In this document: positions 12,478-22,500 of the stretch, piece by piece | Layout of the letters: each line of letters begins with the position of its first letter | How positions within the stretch are numbered: position 1 is the first letter of the stretch | NCBI GenBank assembly: GCA_019648995.1 | Contig: BLXT01004960.1 | Span: 752,721-780,767 of the forward strand | DNA: 28,047 bases | Origin: Plakobranchus ocellatus | Taxonomy: Eukaryota > Mollusca > Gastropoda > Plakobranchidae | Direction of reading: 5' to 3' | Notes under the pieces: model-generated | The model's input: the letters and a program-made list of their open reading frames with translations, nothing else | Database searches by the model: none | Told to the model about the DNA's origin: nothing | Translations under genes and position numbers: made by a program

Positions 12478-12828
12478 GGTGGTTTCCAACCATCTTGGTG
12501 AGAACATGTTGTCGTAGTGTCTTGTTTCCCAGTGCACTATCTTAAGTCTTAGGTGGTTTCTGATGATCTTGGTGAGAACATGTTGCCATGGTCTCTTGTT
12601 TCCCAGTGCACTATATCTAGTCTTAGGTGGTTTCTAATGATCTTGGTGAGAACATGTTGCCATAGTCTCTTGTTTCCCAGTGCACTATATCTAGTCTTAG
12701 GTGGTTTCTAATGATCTTGGTGAAAACATGTTGCCATAGTCTCTTGTTTCCCAGTGCACTATCTTTAGTCTTAGGTGGTTTCTAACGATCTTGGTGAGAA
12801 CATGTTGCCAAAGTCTCTTGTTTCCCTT
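12478..12828 (+). repeat. 74-bp tandem repeat, about 4.8 units
   Basis: GGTTTC anchors occur at 12481, 12555, 12629, 12703 and 12777, a constant 74-bp period. Units share GATCTTGGTGAGAACATGTT and TCTCTTGTTTCCCAGTGCAC, with few substitutions. The strict period and high identity suggest recent expansion. Confidence 0.95.
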
Positions 12829-13076
12829 CCTTTCTTTCTCTATCAAATTCGGGTGGTTTTCAAAACAATTTATTTTTGAACAGATTTTGGTTTAGGGGAG
12901 ACTTTATAGGCAACTACTGTGGGATAAGGGCTTAAATGGTGGAGTCATTTCACCAGGAAATGATTAATTGAAGCAATGATTCCTGCGATCCTTGATTGTG
13001 TGCAATTTCCTCTAACCTACACCCTCTCCTCACTTCTGTCCAACCATTATAGGGGTTGATACTGGAGTGTTAGAAT

Positions 13077-13208
13077 AGGCCCACACTGGAGGTGACAATA
13101 CTTGTAATAGCCGATGAGATGGACTTATGTCGCAATTAGCGTAGGCCCACACTGGAGGTGACAAAACTTGTAATAGCTGATGAGAGGAACTGATGCCACA
13201 GTTACTGA
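13077..13208 (+). repeat. 66-bp tandem duplication
   Basis: AGGCCCACACTGGAGGTGAC begins at 13077 and again at 13143. The copies are nearly identical for about 45 bp and diverge toward their ends. Confidence 0.8.
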
Positions 13209-13959
13209 GCTCTGTCCAACTATGAGTTGGCCTAATTATCTGCGTAACAAGACTGGCCTTGTGGTTTGTGAGGCAAGGGTCAGTACAATTATGTGTGATC
13301 ACGTAATGGCACCCCCCTCTCTCTTATTATCTAACAGAGCTGCTGACATAAGACTAGGCTATAAAAGTCATAAGATGAAAGTTGCAGCCGACTTAGCATG
13401 CTCTCGCCCAAAGAAACAGGCGTTTCCAAACATACACGTGAACTGCTGCCTCCACTGTGGGCTCGGCCGTAGTACACATTTTTTCTTTTTTGCTCGTGTG
13501 TCATTCTTTTGTGGGATGGGGCAAGAGAAAAGCTTTTGGTTTAAAATGGCAGTGCTTGTCAGAAATCTTTTGGTTTACTCGTGATAATACAAAGAAAAAG
13601 AAGAGAAATACACAAGTCAGCTAATTCTTTGCGGTTTATCGAGATTTTTTGGTTGAAAAAGATTCTACTATACATGTATAAAATCACCTATATATGTATA
13701 CTTTATATATATATATGTGTGTAGTATGATATTTATTATTAATGAAAAGTGAATGCATGATGCATTTTTTTTCCACATGCACACACTACCAATGCCACAT
13801 CCCTGATTAAACAAAAATTTCAGATATGCTTCAGTGTTTGAGAACATGGCTATACAATTGTCGTTCTATTTGCGCAGGCTCATTCTACCCATGAAAAGAT
13901 CATAACCATCATCTTATTTATAAGTAGCAATCCTGTTTTTATAGGTAGAGCGATTTCTC

Positions 13960-14656
13960 AAGCTTGTCTTGAATTCTTGCTTGTCAGTGGCAATCTGTAA
14001 TGAACTTTGTGCACTCAACCATCTCTACAAGCTTGTCTTGAATTCATGCTTGTTAGTGGCAATCTGTAAGCACTCAACCATCTCTACAAGCTTGTCTTGA
14101 ATTCATGCTTGTTAGTGGCAATCTGTAATGAACTTTGTGCACTCAACCATCCATACAAGCTTGTCTTGAATTCATGCTTGTTAGTGGCAATCTGTAATGA
14201 ACTTTGTGCACTCAACCATCTCTACAAGCTTGTCTTGAATTCTTGCTTGTCAGTGGCAATCTGTCATGAACTTTGTGCACTCAACCATCCATACAAGCTT
14301 GTCTTGAATTCATGTATGTTAGTGGCAATCTGTAATGAACTTTGTGCACTCAACCATCTCTACAAGCTTGTCTTGAATTCATGCNNNNNNNNNNNNNNNN
14401 NNNNNNNNNNNNNNNNTTGTTAGTGGCAATCTGTAATGAACTTTGTGCACTCAACCATCTCTACAAGCTTGTCTTGAATTCATGTATGTTAGTGGCAATC
14501 TGTAATGAACTTTGTGCACTCAACTATCTCTACAAGCTTGTCTTGAATTCATGCTTGTTAGTGGCAATCTGTAATGAACTTTGTGCACTCAACCATCTCT
14601 ATAAGCTTGTCTTGAATTCTTGCTTGTCAGTGGCAATCTGTCATGAACTTTGTGCA
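13960..14656 (+). repeat. 69-bp satellite-like tandem array, about ten units
   Basis: AAGCTTGTCTTGAATTC starts units at 13960, 14029, 14088, 14157, 14226, 14295, 14364, 14465 and 14534, with a variant at 14603. The period is 69 except one 59-bp unit (10-bp deletion, TGAACTTTGT missing) and one interrupted by Ns. Nearly every unit carries an EcoRI and a HindIII site. Variant positions (ATTCATG/ATTCTTG, TTAG/TCAG, GTAATG/GTCATG, ATCTCTAC/ATCCATAC) define subtypes. Because 69 is divisible by three, a 23-residue peptide repeats in one open frame. That is a by-product, not evidence of a gene. Confidence 0.95.
14385..14416. other. Assembly gap of 32 N inside the 69-bp array
   Basis: Thirty-two N bases interrupt a repeat unit. 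Flanking unit starts are 101 bp apart, which is 69 plus 32. Confidence 0.99.
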
Positions 14657-14659
14657 ATG

Positions 14660-16050
14660 CAGCATAAGATGGTTTCATAAAAGCCAAGAATGAACGAACT
14701 TAATGATTACAATAACTCTGCAATTTTAAATTATGGTAATGGTGTGTTAACTTTAGTGACATCAATGTTCTGTTTTATCATGCAATTTGTGCTAGAACTG
14801 ATATATCATCAATGCATTGAGTCTAAATAATGACACATCGGGATGCAGATACCACCAGCAAGATTGGCAAGGAAATCCCAGGGATGCCACAATTGTGCAA
14901 CATTCTCAGACTGGCCCAAAGACAAAACAAAGGAGACACAATTTGAGGCAGGAAATTCTTGTAGAGCTCACGTATTCCACAAGATGTTTCATATTGTCAT
15001 GAAGCCACATATTTGCTTTCTTTGTTTGTTAAATCACATATTGTCTATGTTACTGCAGACCAATTTTTGTATCTAAAAATCAACTGTCATATTACTTGAT
15101 TTCCATTTTTATAACGTTCACCCAAATAACTTAATCCAAAGAATGAATGGTGAAATGTAAGAGAATCATTCTTGATTATATTGGAAGTCACCATTCAAAT
15201 ATTGGTTCATCATGGATACCTCATGATGTAGATGCAATACAATGGCATTATGTTTTTATTTCTCAAAATTATCTTTTAAGTTACCAAAAAAAAAAAAAAA
15301 TTGGTTGGGGGGTTATGGAGTATTGTGGAATCTAACGTGGTAGAGAGATGTAATGATTTTGCTCTTTAATCTGTAGCACGTATAAATGTTGAAAACCCAG
15401 CAACATCCTCCCATAGTTAGGGTTTCATTAATTTTGAATTCTGGCCCAGGAAAACCATGGTATTGTTTCAAGTGCCACTTTTGAGACACAGGCCGATATA
15501 GGTAAAATATTGAACTCAGGTCAAAAACCTATTCCTACTTTCATAGATATCTTTAGCTTCTTATTTATCATTTCACAAGAGATAATGCTCGTCGAAATAC
15601 TCTAAATATTTTATTTTCAATTACTTTGGAGACCAATTTTTTTATTGTTTTTACTTCTTTCCAAGACTTTAAACGCGATTTTCTTAGTTTCAACTTCCGT
15701 CAAACCAGACTCTTTAGATACCCATAACTTCCTTATTGTTCAAGATATTTTAAACATTCAAATTGCTAGTTAATCTGGACACTCTCAGCCATCAAAAATA
15801 CAAATATTTCTGTAGGTGAAACTTCCGACAAAAACCATGATTTTCCTAGGCTGACACAAAACTCTGAATTCTTCTTTTCCAACTGGGGGATTTTTCAACG
15901 GAGAATCTTGCTATTATAATGGTAGTGAAATGAGAATGTCCATCTAGTCACTCCATTTTATTCTTACCTGTCCTGTTCTTAATATTTTACTTTTTAATTA
16001 CAATTTTTTTTCTATTTCACTACTTGGATGTTAAATATGTGATTGTGACT
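14660..16050. other. Intergenic stretch, nothing recognised
   Basis: AT-rich sequence with a poly-A run near 15285-15300. Short open frames at 14817-15076 and 15147-15335 have no recognisable similarity and no convincing splice partners. Confidence 0.5.
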
Positions 16051-16076
16051 GTGAGGCAGCCGAGGACTTTCAGTCA
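16051..16076 (+). repeat. Left arm of an inverted repeat flanking the LINE remnant
   Basis: GTGAGGCAGCCGAGGACTTT continuing to 16076 is the reverse complement of 16669-16694 at 23 of 26 positions. The arms enclose about 590 bp including the LINE fragment. Confidence 0.8.
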
Positions 16077-16181
16077 CAACTTGCAGTGGATGTTAACATT
16101 TCAGTTTTCTTTTTGTGTAGCTACAACACGAGTCATTTCAGCTTCTTATAAAATGTCTCATAAATTAATAGAAACATAAGT

Positions 16182-16655
16182 ATGAAAACCGAAATAAGGG
16201 CAATTAAAACATATGTATGGTCCGTACTTTTGTATGGTAGTGAATGTTGGACAATAAACAAAGAAATACATAGACTTAGAGAAAAAACGAGAAGCAGTAG
16301 AGCTGTGCTTCATCAGAAAAATGAGGATATCATGGACAGAAAAAAGGCAAATGAATTGGTACTGAAAGAGACAAATCTCGAGCGATCACTAATTAAAACC
16401 ATAAGACAGGCAACTACAGTTTTTAGGCCATATTTGCCGACACGCTGGGTTTAGAACACTTAGCAATCACTGGAAAGATTGAAGGCAAAGGCAGCAGAGG
16501 TAGGCAGAGAATAACTCTTATTGAAAATCTTAAGTCATGGGCAATAGGCAAGGGCAGCAATAACAACTTTATGAGGTTAACTGAGAATAGGTTTCAGTGT
16601 AGGAACATGATCGCCAATGTCTGTTCCAGACAAGTTACGTGATGATGATGATGAT
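16182..16655 (+). mobile_element. Non-LTR retrotransposon (LINE) reverse-transcriptase C-terminal end, copy 2
   Basis: The translation carries the hallmark IKTYVWSVLLYGSECWTINK of the region after the reverse-transcriptase thumb in many CR1/RTE/R4-type LINEs. After frameshifts it continues with RQLQFLGHICRHAGF, LAITGKIEGKGSRGRQRITL and FQCRNMIANVCSRQVT followed by a stop. The stop merges with a (TGA)5 tail at 16640-16655, the simple-repeat tail usual for such elements. At least two frameshifts make it inactive, and the 5' part is missing (5' truncation, usual for LINEs). Clade assignment is uncertain. Confidence 0.85.
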
Positions 16656-16668
16656 CTTTTTTATTAAA

Positions 16669-16694
16669 TGACTGAAAGTCCATGGCCGCCTCAC
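16669..16694 (-). repeat. Right arm of the inverted repeat flanking the LINE remnant
   Basis: TGACTGAAAGTCCATGGCCG and on pairs with 16051-16076 (three mismatches). It lies 14 bases after the (TGA)n tail. Confidence 0.8.
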
Positions 16695-17149
16695 TGAGAA
16701 TCTTATTCTTGGCAACCATCCAAACATTCATTTTGCTGCGTTTTGTTTCCCATGTACAAGCATATTTCAGAGTTATCTCATTCTAACCATACTGCTCTTT
16801 GCAAGGTCCACAACACTAACACAGAAATAGTGGTTTTGAAATAGGTTGAAGTAATTTCCCATCATCGGGCATTTTACACAATACAAAACATTTTGTGACA
16901 ATATTGCAATTTATTTTTTTGTTGGATATTTTATGTTAAATGTTGTATTTTTAGTAAATAATAGTTTGAAATTTAAATTTAAAATAAAAGAAAAAGTTCT
17001 TTTTTAAAAAAAAAAATTTCTTTTGTTTGTTTTTCATTCATTAGTAAATACTTCAAAGATTAAGTGGAAAGCAGATAGAAACAGAGCACAATTGTTTCTG
17101 ACCAAAGAGTAGGTAACACAGGCCTCAGCTGATTGTTTATCACAAGCCA

Positions 17150-17312
17150 AGGTTTGGTTTTCTGTGCAAAGCCAGTCCACAATAAGGTGATCTCAGGCTT
17201 TCAGGCCCTCCGTCAGGCCAGGGCACAAGCGGTGCGGCTAGAACCCGCGACAGAAAGATCCCTGTAGATATCAGGGCGGACTTGTTATCCACTGTGCCAC
17301 CAACGCCCCCCA
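17150..17312 (-). mobile_element. tRNA-derived SINE, copy 1
   Basis: On the - strand the element starts near GGGGCGTTGGTGGCACAGTG. It has a pol III A box TGGCACAGTGG (17299-17289) and a B box-like GGTTCTAGCC (17245-17236), a mutated GGTTCRANNCC. A body shared with copy 2 follows (GCCTGACGGAGGGCCTGAAA, GTGGACTGGCTTTGCACA). No clean target-site duplication was found. It is older than copy 2 or has lost it. It gives a chance 79-codon open frame on the - strand. Confidence 0.8.
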
Positions 17313-19002
17313 GAAGCAGGGGTGGAGACAAAGCTTCAAATTTTCCGACAGCACTAAGTTTTGACATATAGTGACACACGTTTAAACCGAATTTCTAGGG
17401 AGCATGATTTCTATTTTGGTTTAAGCATAGCACATTAAATAAGTAAGATTAATAAAGGAGAGTAACCAGCTTCCGAAATATTAGTTAAACCAATCCCACC
17501 CATCGTCACACCACAATGTGAATGATCACGCCTATCCACGAATCTATCTCTCTTTTTTATCCATTTCTCTATCGCCTTCTCTTTCCTTTTCAGATAAGAG
17601 GTTCTTGTTTGTGTTATCGATATAGAATAATAGAGCTTTCACAATTTCTTCATCGCCTTAGTAAGTTTTCAGGTCCTAAAATCTCTACTTTTACAATTTA
17701 ATCATCACCTATGTTTTCTGATACTGAAGTTCTCAACAAGAGAGATGGCTTTATTACCACCTGTGATGCAACAGTGTTTGCTTAGCTTAGCGCTGACAGG
17801 GAGTGTCTGGCACGGTTCCGCTGCGTAACTGAGTGGTGGAAGAGAAGGGATGGGCAGGTGTGTGCAGTAGACCTAGACCTAGCCAGACATCGCGCCTGGC
17901 CGTCTGTAGTGTGAGGTATCGGTAACTAACAGTATTGGGTTTGCATGGAGTAATGCAAAAAAGAAAGGGAAGGGTAAGGTGGGTAAAATTTTTACAGTAA
18001 AAAAAAAAATTATGTGTCGGTCGGACAATGACTGGGCTTTCCCGGTAGTTTTTATTTCGCTTTAGCGATAGCTGGCAGCCAACACTTTCGGTTTATTGTA
18101 TGTTTAATATGAAAGAAGAGGAAAAATGGAAAGCTCTTCAATTTCATTTTGGTTAAGCCCTTTTAGGTTTAGGTGTGGTCTGCTGTATATACTTTGTGGA
18201 AATATATTTGATCTTCAATTAATGTTTCTCTAAACATATAGTGGTTTAACTAGTGGAAAATTTGGAAAATCTCCATCTCCATTTGAAATAAATTCAGTTG
18301 TCTTTCTGTTCTAAAATGAAAGTCTAAACCTATGATTTACAAAACACAGAGGACTTCTCAAGAAGTGCAACTGTTTCTGATGTAGCTCTATACCCGTAAC
18401 TGAAGTTTTCAAAATCTTTTCCTTACCAGCCGTTTTCATTAAATTTTTGCTTTTGAACAAAATATCACAGCAAAGAAAGCGATATTGCATGTACGTCTTC
18501 ACTGCCTTCAGCTAAGCTGCTACACCTTCTGCAAGGAAAACGATAAAATTGATGGCTTAGAACAGCAGTGTCACAAGGGGCGATAGAGAATCTCTTCTCA
18601 AGGAATATAGTATAAGTAAATTTCAATTATCTTAGATTGTCAAAGCAGTTGATCTAACAAAGGCTCAGAGCATCTCTTACTAAAGAGCTTTGAATCACGG
18701 GAAAAAATGAGAGAGAGAGAGCAAAAACAATTTGTAAGATCATAAAATAGTTGTCAAATTCTTCACTTTTGAAGAGGCGAAAAAGAAAGTTGGAAATCAA
18801 CAGAACCTGGAGATAACATGAGTACCACACTTGGATCAGACAACAACAATTAATAAGAAAATTAAGTTGAAGACAGCAGTAAATGCATTATAATAAGTAG
18901 CAAACTTATCAGACAGCAACGATTGATGATAGAATTCAAGTTTTTATACACTAGAAGTAAAAAACAAAGTTTTGGTGAAAAGAATTTAATTCGTAGTATT
19001 GA

Positions 19003-19007
<5 letters not shown>

Positions 19008-19032
<25 letters not shown>
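19008..19032. repeat. (AT)n microsatellite
   Basis: Uninterrupted TA dinucleotides followed by ACATACATG. Confidence 0.95.
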
Positions 19033-19033
<1 letters not shown>

Positions 19034-19267
19034 CATACATGTTTGCATCATGCTTATCACTGTTATACTTTGTTGCTACATCCTGGCATTTATTTAAAGA
19101 CAAACAGGAGTAGACATTAACCACCAATACATCAAAACAAAAATGTCTCTGTTTGATTTGCTTAACAATTTATTGATATAATATATAACACATTCTTAAT
19201 GACTGAAACGCCCACACTCCCCAGAGTGCTAAATCAGCTCTCAAAAACTCGGTTGACAATTGTTCAG

Positions 19268-19273
19268 TTTATT
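19268..19273 (-). promoter_or_regulatory. Candidate poly(A) signal for LAMTOR3
   Basis: AATAAA on the - strand about 300 bases past the LAMTOR3 stop codon. Two more - strand copies follow at 19169-19174 and 19089-19094. Assignment rests only on motif and position. Confidence 0.35.
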
Positions 19274-19569
19274 CACTTTCCGGGCTCAGAAGACACACAC
19301 ACACACACTTACATTAATTAAAAAACTTGCAAAGTACAAAATATGATTGCACAGTTCGGGGTCAATTCAACAGCTTAATGAAGAAATGAAATGAATCACT
19401 GATATTGAATATTCAATGCTATTGTTCTTGTAGTCCTCAGAGCTCAGACTGAACGCAGCTGAGTGCCTAACCGTTATAGTAGCGTCTGCTGTGTCCAGGT
19501 CAGGATCTCATAATGAGGGTGTCGATGCGTATGCTGACTTCTATGAAGATAACGCCGATATATATAATT

Positions 19570-22500
19570 CTACATCATGGTGACCACTTTACTGACATCC
19601 TGCAACACATCGGCCAGAACATGCTCCAGCTCGAGAATCAGACCTGGAAAAGTAATGTTTCACATGACACACGCGATAGTTTTTGAGAGCAAAGATTTAT
19701 CTAGAAGGCATTTAGGCTACCCACTGTGATTTGGTTTGGGAAATAAAGCCTATCGCTGGAGACATAGAGCCTGTCGTTTGAGACACTGAGCCTACCACTT
19801 GAGACATAAAGCCTGATGTTTGAGAACAGGGCCTGTCTTTTGAGATAAAGCCTGTCGTTTGATACACTGAGCCTACCATTTGAGACATAGAGCCTGATGT
19901 TTGAGAAAAAGGGCCTGTCTTTTGAGACATAGATTCTGTGCACACCAGATGATCTCAGGATTTGGGGTCCTTAACAGTAACAGCTCATCCCGACTGGCTT
20001 GCTCAAATGCTAACATTGTACTACAATGTCCCCCAGTCCATGCTCACATGGTTCTTTTCCTCAGCTTTGTTAAAGTTATTTATGCACAGCCAAGCAGAGT
20101 GATGACCAGACGCCTCAGACTGTTTTGTATACTGTGGCAAACTCTTTTATAGTTAAGCAAACCAAATGGTGGTAGAGGTCCAACTTTGTGCTAGAGTTTG
20201 ATAAAACAAAACATTTGATGTGTGGTTGAAGTCTAGTTCTTGATACATAAAAATTTATTCCGATTGGTAAATAAGCTGATTTGTTATCATATCTTTACAT
20301 CAGGTGCAACATTATAGCTCCAGGTGAGATTTAACAAAGGGGCCAAGCATATTGTTACCTTAACACCTAAAGGACCGTTGACAAGAATACTCGCAAAAAA
20401 AAAGAGAAAAAAACTCATAAAAGACCGGCGACAAGTATACTCGCAAAAAAGTACCCAGCCATAAAGGACTAGTGATGAGTATTCTCACAACAGCTAGTCC
20501 ACTACTTTATTCCAATCCAAAATATTCTTAGTCTAGAACTTATTTTCCTATTTCTGGCCCGGTCGAAAGAAACACTTTCGTTATAAATTTGCAGGCATGG
20601 GTATACAAACAAAGGATTTCCATTAAAGGCTAATCCCTATTGGTGATAAAGACATGCATATAGATCTCTAGAAGTGGGGGCGGCGACTCCAGTCCTGGAG
20701 GTTGAACAGTGGGGGTGGCAGCATGGTCTAAGAGGGGTAATTCTAGGTGGCAGAGCCAGTCCTTAAGGTGTCAAGGGGCATAAATACATCCCCCTTGTAA
20801 AAATTTACTGTTTAAAGAAAATTTCATTATAAGTATGAGAATTTCTATAGCATGCTCACACGACTGTATAAAAGGGACACTTCTTGGGAAAAATCTTCTG
20901 ATGCAGGAATAGGATAGAAGGCTTATGTTTTGCCCCGAAATTGCTGTGGGAGCTGTTGCCAAGACATTTTGATATAATTTATAAGCCTCGTGAAGTGATG
21001 AGATAGACACAATGAATCATCCTAAATAATTTTGAAATCTAAATATACATATAAATTTGCTTAAAAGCATATGTTGTATCTTAGAGAGAAATAAAAAAAA
21101 AAAAGAACTATACCTGTGTTTGCATTTCTGTCGGCGATGAAGTGAAGTAGCAGAGGATGCGCATTGATCTGGACAGTCTGTCATAAACACAAGAAAGAGC
21201 AAAGTTTTGTAATACAGCGCTGGAGATTGTTGAGTCTAAATAGTTCACTTAAATAATAAATGAGAAGTATTGAGATTGATTTGATTGACTTTTGTGTAAA
21301 GCCAGTCCACAACAAGGCGATCTCAAACTTTCAGGCCCTCCGTCAGGCCAGGGTTCTGGTGGCAAGGCTCGAACCAGTGACAGAAGGTTCCCTGCAGATT
21401 TAAGGGCGGACTTGCTAGCCACTGTGCCACTGATGCCCAGAAGTATTGAGAGTTGAGATATGGGCTAACATTAGAAGCATGACTTAACCACTTAACGGCT
21501 GAATAAAGCTAAAGAAACAATTACGGCTCAGAAAAAAGTGTTATGATCCACATTCATTTTTCATGGTCTGTGGTTATTTAATGCCATATGTTATGGATTT
21601 CTTTGGCTTCTCTTTTCTCCAAAAGAGACTAACTCATTTAGACACCATGTCATGGCCATATAAGAAAATTTTGAAATTGGGTTTTTTAAAGAGGCTGAAT
21701 TTGGCCTCTTACTGTTAGCAGTGAAGTAATTCAATAGATGCAGTAGCCTCCCCGAAGAATACCCTCACGGATGCTCTTCACTCTTTTATACAATTGAGAG
21801 AACTTTACTTTCCCAGTTCTCAGCTTAAACAATGTTGGTATTCAGCTATGCATATCATAGTGCCCTTTTGCAAGACAAGTTTCTTAAAATGACAGACATT
21901 CACTTGTCTTACTTTGGTTGTTAGCAAATACTGCTGGAAGGTGGTAGCGCCTAATGGAGATGAAGGCATTAGTCTTGGGGCTGATGGAAGTGAGAATTTA
22001 CCAGAGAAAGTCTCATTTCAACAGAAAGTGAGGAGACAGTGCTACCTTTGGAATTCATGAACATCTCTATGCTAGTTTGCTACTACGTACCAAGAGCATT
22101 TATTGTGTCTGACTCTTAGGAATCTCCGACACATTGTTGAAGGCATAGTATCCTGCTAAGATCACTTTAACTTACATCGATGTTAGGGCAGGTAGGCTGT
22201 AATATGTGCAAGAAAAAAAAATCTACGTAACTTTTTTACGAATGCACCACATATTGCAATCCCCAACACACTTGATGCACTGAATTGCGATAGTGATACA
22301 TTTTTCTCTCTTTTATGCAAAACCCTGTAAAGCTTGCAGAATTTGTTATGATGTAAATACCCAGATCTGGCTAAAAAATGACAAATATGATCCTACCTGA
22401 AACCGATCATAAAAGTTAATGATTTTAGAGTTGTTTCCCATGCCCATTTTGCTGGCCTGTTCAGTCATGATGCCAAACACTGACAGAAAAGATTGGCGGA

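Larger units (their letters stand above)
17313..19569. other. Intergenic stretch between the convergent genes
   Basis: No gene recognised. It contains a locally GC- and CpG-richer patch at about 17755-18100, an (AT)n microsatellite at about 19008-19032 and an (AC)n at about 19292-19309. The right end probably includes the LAMTOR3 3' UTR. Confidence 0.5.

Noticed and set aside
13098..13195. Hammerhead ribozyme core (CTGATGAG-like)
   Set aside because: CTGATGAG occurs, but there is no properly placed stem II and GAAA segment and no cleavage site opposite.
13960..14656. CRISPR-like array
   Set aside because: Units are contiguous with no unique spacers, and the context is an animal genome.
14097..14680. 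Long open frames encoding a 23-residue repeated peptide
   Set aside because: They follow from a 69-bp tandem repeat whose period is a multiple of three. The subtypes and the 59-bp unit vary without regard to the frame, and no splice or start context supports a gene.
17140..17379. 79-codon - strand open frame
   Set aside because: It is the translation of the tRNA-derived SINE.
19701..19945. Two overlapping ~80-codon - strand frames with repeated SQTTGSMS-like residues
   Set aside because: They are translations of the ~21-bp minisatellite in LAMTOR3 intron 5.
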